Source of the DNA: Escarpia spicata | Taxonomy: Eukaryota > Annelida > Polychaeta > Sabellida > Siboglinidae | Length of the DNA: 64,000 nucleotides | Direction of reading: 5' to 3' | Assembly: GCA_963995525.1 (NCBI GenBank) | Contig: OZ023205.1 | Span: 43,037,618 to 43,101,617 of the forward strand | Shown here: positions 61,342 to 64,000 of the stretch, one piece after another | How the letters are laid out: every line of letters begins with the position of its first letter | Position numbering within the stretch: the stretch's first letter is position 1 | Translations under genes and position numbers: made by a program | The notes under the pieces: model-generated | What the model was told of the DNA's origin: nothing | Seen by the model: the letters and a program-made list of their open reading frames with translations, nothing else | Database searches by the model: none

Positions 61342-61862
61342 ATGGTTCATTGTGCGGCATTCGGTTGTAATGCAAACTCTTCTAAACATAGAGCAACACA
61401 CAATTTTTTTCGGTTCCCTACGGATCCAGTTTTATTGAAGAAATGGATCGCCAAAATCAAGCGAGCTAATTTCAAGCCGACGAAACACGGCCGGCTTTGC
61501 TCCGCTCATTTTGAGAAAAGCTGTTTCGATCGCGATCCGGAGATGTTGGCAACCCTTGGATATCTTGGTGCTCGAATATCGTTGAAAAGCGATGCAGTCC
61601 CAACAATATTCCCGGCATAGAAGCTGCATTGATGCCGTCAATCCGCAGAAGACAGGCGTCGGCACGGGCAGGATCGACGGCCGCTTTGCCCGAGTCGAAG
61701 GCAAGCGGGTCTCGCAAGCGTTGTTCCAGTGCCGCAGGCTCCGCTGCCGCTGTGAATACAGCCGGCTCAGCAACTACACCCATGGCTTCTTTGGGGTACC
61801 AGGTTCCTTCGACGAGTGGTGAATTTACGAGGTCTGCTTACCGAAAGCGGCAACGAATCAAG
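61342..61862 (+). CDS. THAP-domain protein, first exon, with one-base frameshift
   Basis: N-terminal THAP zinc finger (C2CH), a DNA-binding domain of P-element type. The ATG follows an in-frame TGA at 61306. Zinc ligands C4, C9, C53 and H56 are present, as are F25-P26, W35 and the closing AVPTIF (85-90). The frame stops at a TAG (61618) right after TIFPA. One extra C in the CCC run at 61611-61613 would restore TIFPGIEAALMPSIRRRQAS and carry the frame through a Ser/Ala-rich segment to AAG/GTAATT at 61862, a good donor. So the exon most likely extends to 61862 and this copy has a one-base deletion or a base-calling error. The next exon candidate, 63767, is in compatible phase. Confidence 0.85.
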
Positions 61863-63186
61863 GTAATTCTTACATGTTATATCTACTATTATTATTCTGT
61901 AGGTCTAGTATAATGCCTGGACTGGACGGTCTCGTGTGTGTCAAGTGTCAAAATAAGTTATTCAACTTATTGTCATTGTATCCCATTGGTTCCAATCATA
62001 TCACGGAACTCTTCCTAGGTATCTGATATTCTAAATATTGTAGTTATGCACGATACTACTATAATAAATCTACATATACTAAGTTTTGTGGACAATTTGA
62101 TAGTGTAATCAAATCGATTCAGGTGACTGTTTTTATCATTATCATGGTTACAGGAATGTAAGGCATTTAATTAATCTATTTAGTTTTACATGCAAATAAG
62201 AAATAATTATTTTAATTATACTCGTTGCCGAGTCAGGTTAGTCTGTTATAATGTTTTTTAAACCGTAAGAAGCAATACTTGGATATAGAACATTGCAATG
62301 TGAATTTGCAGATGGAAGAATAATTATATTTTCAAATGTATTTAACGTTGAATTTGCATAAATTAATTATTATTTTTCATACATAACATTTGTTGTTTTT
62401 TAAATGACAATACTTGGACTTTATGAAAGTGCCATGCATTTTGATCAACATCAAATATATGTACACATAAAGTACCATGCATAAGTTATATATTTAAAAC
62501 AAAAATTTTAAAAATAGGAAGTGGTCTGTCTCACTCTCATAGTTGGAACCAGTTGCTGGCAATCTCCTCCTCTGACACATGACTCACTAAAGTCTTATGT
62601 CATCAATGACTTGCTGAAGAATTATCCCCCATCAGTATTCTCTGTAGAAACAGTTTATTACAGTGTTTGGCACCTGTCTGCTAATCCAGCTAATTGGACT
62701 CCTTTGTTGTGACTCCTCCACTTGACTGAGGAACTAAGTGTAGTGTTTGCCTGAGTCAACTGATCAAAGATCAAATCTAATTAATTACCAGTTGACATTG
62801 CACTTTGTAGGTCTTTCCTGCTATGAATAACAAATACACCAGCCACCTCCAGCTGGCCCACTGCATTCTCCCTCCAGTTAAAATAGTTATCTGAACCTGA
62901 TCTACTGGTAATTAAAGCATGCTAGGTGGAAATGGCAGGAACTGGGTAACATGGATGTGACATGTTGGATACTTATTATTACTATAATTAACCCATGCAA
63001 TTAACCCATGCCTAACATCACCCTGATCACCATTGCAATTGGTAAACCTTGCAGGTAGATGTGATTAATTATTATTAATATTGAATGGTTACCACATTGA
63101 ACACCCTGTAGATTGCAGTATGCATTCATCGAGTTAATAATCTATTATGTTTAAGTTTTCAAAAGTAGTTTTCAATAAATATAATT
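61863..63186. other. presumed intron of THAP gene
   Basis: AT-rich non-coding sequence between the two supported exons. A 63-codon frame at 62521-62712 has no domain. No further exon is certain. Confidence 0.5.
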
Positions 63187-63560
63187 CTTACATTAGATGC
63201 AGCTTTCATAACACACACTATTGTAACACACAAGTACTGTTACATTTGTTACTATAGAATTCTTACAGTAGATGCAGCTTTCATAACACACACTATTGTA
63301 ACACACAAGTACTGTTACATAACACACACTATTGTAACACACAAGTACTGTTACATTTGTTACTATAGAATTCTTACAGTAGATGCAGCTTTCATAACAC
63401 ACACTATTGTAACACACAAGTACTGTTACATAACACACACTATTGTAACACACAAGTACTGTTACATTTGTTACTATAGAATTCTTACAGTAGAGAGCAG
63501 CTTTCATAACACACACTATTGTAACACACAAGTACTGTTACATTTGTTACTATAGAATTT
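63187..63560. repeat. compound minisatellite
   Basis: A 36-base core starting TAACACACACTATTG and ending CAAGTACTGTTACA occurs six times, grouped in blocks separated by TTTGTTACTATAGAATTCTT and ACAGTAGATGCAGCTTTCA. Higher-order unit of about 80 or 117 bases. Lies in the presumed THAP intron. Confidence 0.92.
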
Positions 63561-63766
63561 TTAATATTTCAATAGCAATTTATTAATTTGTATTTTTCAC
63601 AGCTAGGCAGTCGGTTCACACTTGGAAGCTGGGCAAATGACTAGACAAATGGATGTACTCCTTTCTGACAAGATGGTAAAAGACAGGATTTTGTTTGCTT
63701 TTGTCAGAAACCTACAACAATTTATTTTTTTGCAGCAAATTCTATAAGGGTCATTTGTTATTTCAG

Positions 63767-64000
63767 TTATTTGCTGACATTCTGGCAGCAGCTCGAGATA
63801 GTCCACCGTCGACCAAGAATGGGTCATCTGAAGATACAGCAACTGAATATGACAGCTCTCGTACGGATTCCTGTGATACAAAGGATTCCACACCTGAGTC
63901 AGTCACAGCTTCCACTCCAAAAAGGAGCAGCAAATGCTTTCAGGTTGACATCAGGCCATCAACTCGCATGAGAAGAGTGCAAGCAGTCTGTGCATCAGAG
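63767..64000 (+). CDS. THAP gene, downstream exon (runs off window)
   Basis: Acceptor TTGTTATTTCAG at 63755-63766 is followed by an open frame to the window end: LFADILAAARDSPPSTKNGS, SEDTATEYDSSRTDSCDTKD, STPESVTASTPKRSSKCFQV and DIRPSTRMRRVQAVCASE. The Ser/Thr/Asp-rich composition fits a linker, and phase 0 agrees with the donor at 61862. A small additional exon around 63618-63675 (VGSHLEAGQMTRQMDVLLSD) is possible. Assignment to the THAP gene is inference. Confidence 0.62.

Noticed and set aside
63187..63560. Possible CRISPR-like array
   Set aside because: Units are directly joined or separated by repeated, identical spacers; the genome is eukaryotic. It is a minisatellite.

Overview
The window is nuclear DNA of an animal, most likely a marine invertebrate (a lophotrochozoan or an invertebrate deuterostome; the sequence alone does not settle which). 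The reasons are a serotonin-type GPCR, a spliced translation elongation factor gene with GT-AG introns, BTB-Kelch and THAP genes, long CA/ACTC/TGCG microsatellites, and many L2-, CR1- and RTE-like LINEs, hAT relatives, SINEs and foldback elements. There is one 200-base assembly gap (26389-26588).

Four host genes are supported. (1) A single-exon 5-HT1-like receptor at 8512-9786 (+). (2) A six-exon eEF1B (elongation factor 1-beta) gene on the minus strand, 45841 down to 35968, which I rebuilt exon by exon. Its predicted protein is 219 aa with phase-consistent splice sites, and its introns hold LINE, hAT, SINE and foldback insertions. (3) A BTB-BACK-Kelch gene at 55077-56773 (+), whose start codon is probably in a tiny upstream exon at 54088-54091. 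(4) A THAP-domain gene starting at 61342 (+), with a one-base frameshift after the THAP domain and a downstream exon at 63767 that runs off the window.

Most of the rest is layered mobile DNA. 1.2-3.7 kb: an internally deleted L2-like LINE. 12.8-19.5 kb: a palindromic element with roughly 1 kb inverted arms and a decayed ORF ending in a CXC (tesmin/TSO1-like) Cys-rich domain, cut by a nearly full-length RTE-like LINE with a 10-base target-site duplication. 18.55-25.45 kb: a recent head-to-tail duplication of a 3.45 kb unit. 25.5-26.8 kb: a duplicated CA-repeat block with the gap. 26.8-35.8 kb: CR1 and L2 pieces, a MIR-like SINE, a hAT relic and a 1.8 kb foldback element. 43.4-45.6 kb: a foldback element with a second palindromic element inside it, within eEF1B intron 1. 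48.2-53.6 kb: a 5.4 kb TIR-bounded DNA transposon inside a CR1-like LINE, carrying a decayed DDE-type transposase, a 52-bp minisatellite and seven copies of a GACGTACGGTTTCA-like motif.

The host genes do not form a functional cluster. The best candidates for something undescribed are the palindromic CXC element, the 5.4 kb transposon with its motif array, and the exact 32-bp inverted repeat around the first exon of the BTB-Kelch gene. All family names rest on reading conserved motifs by eye; no database search was run.
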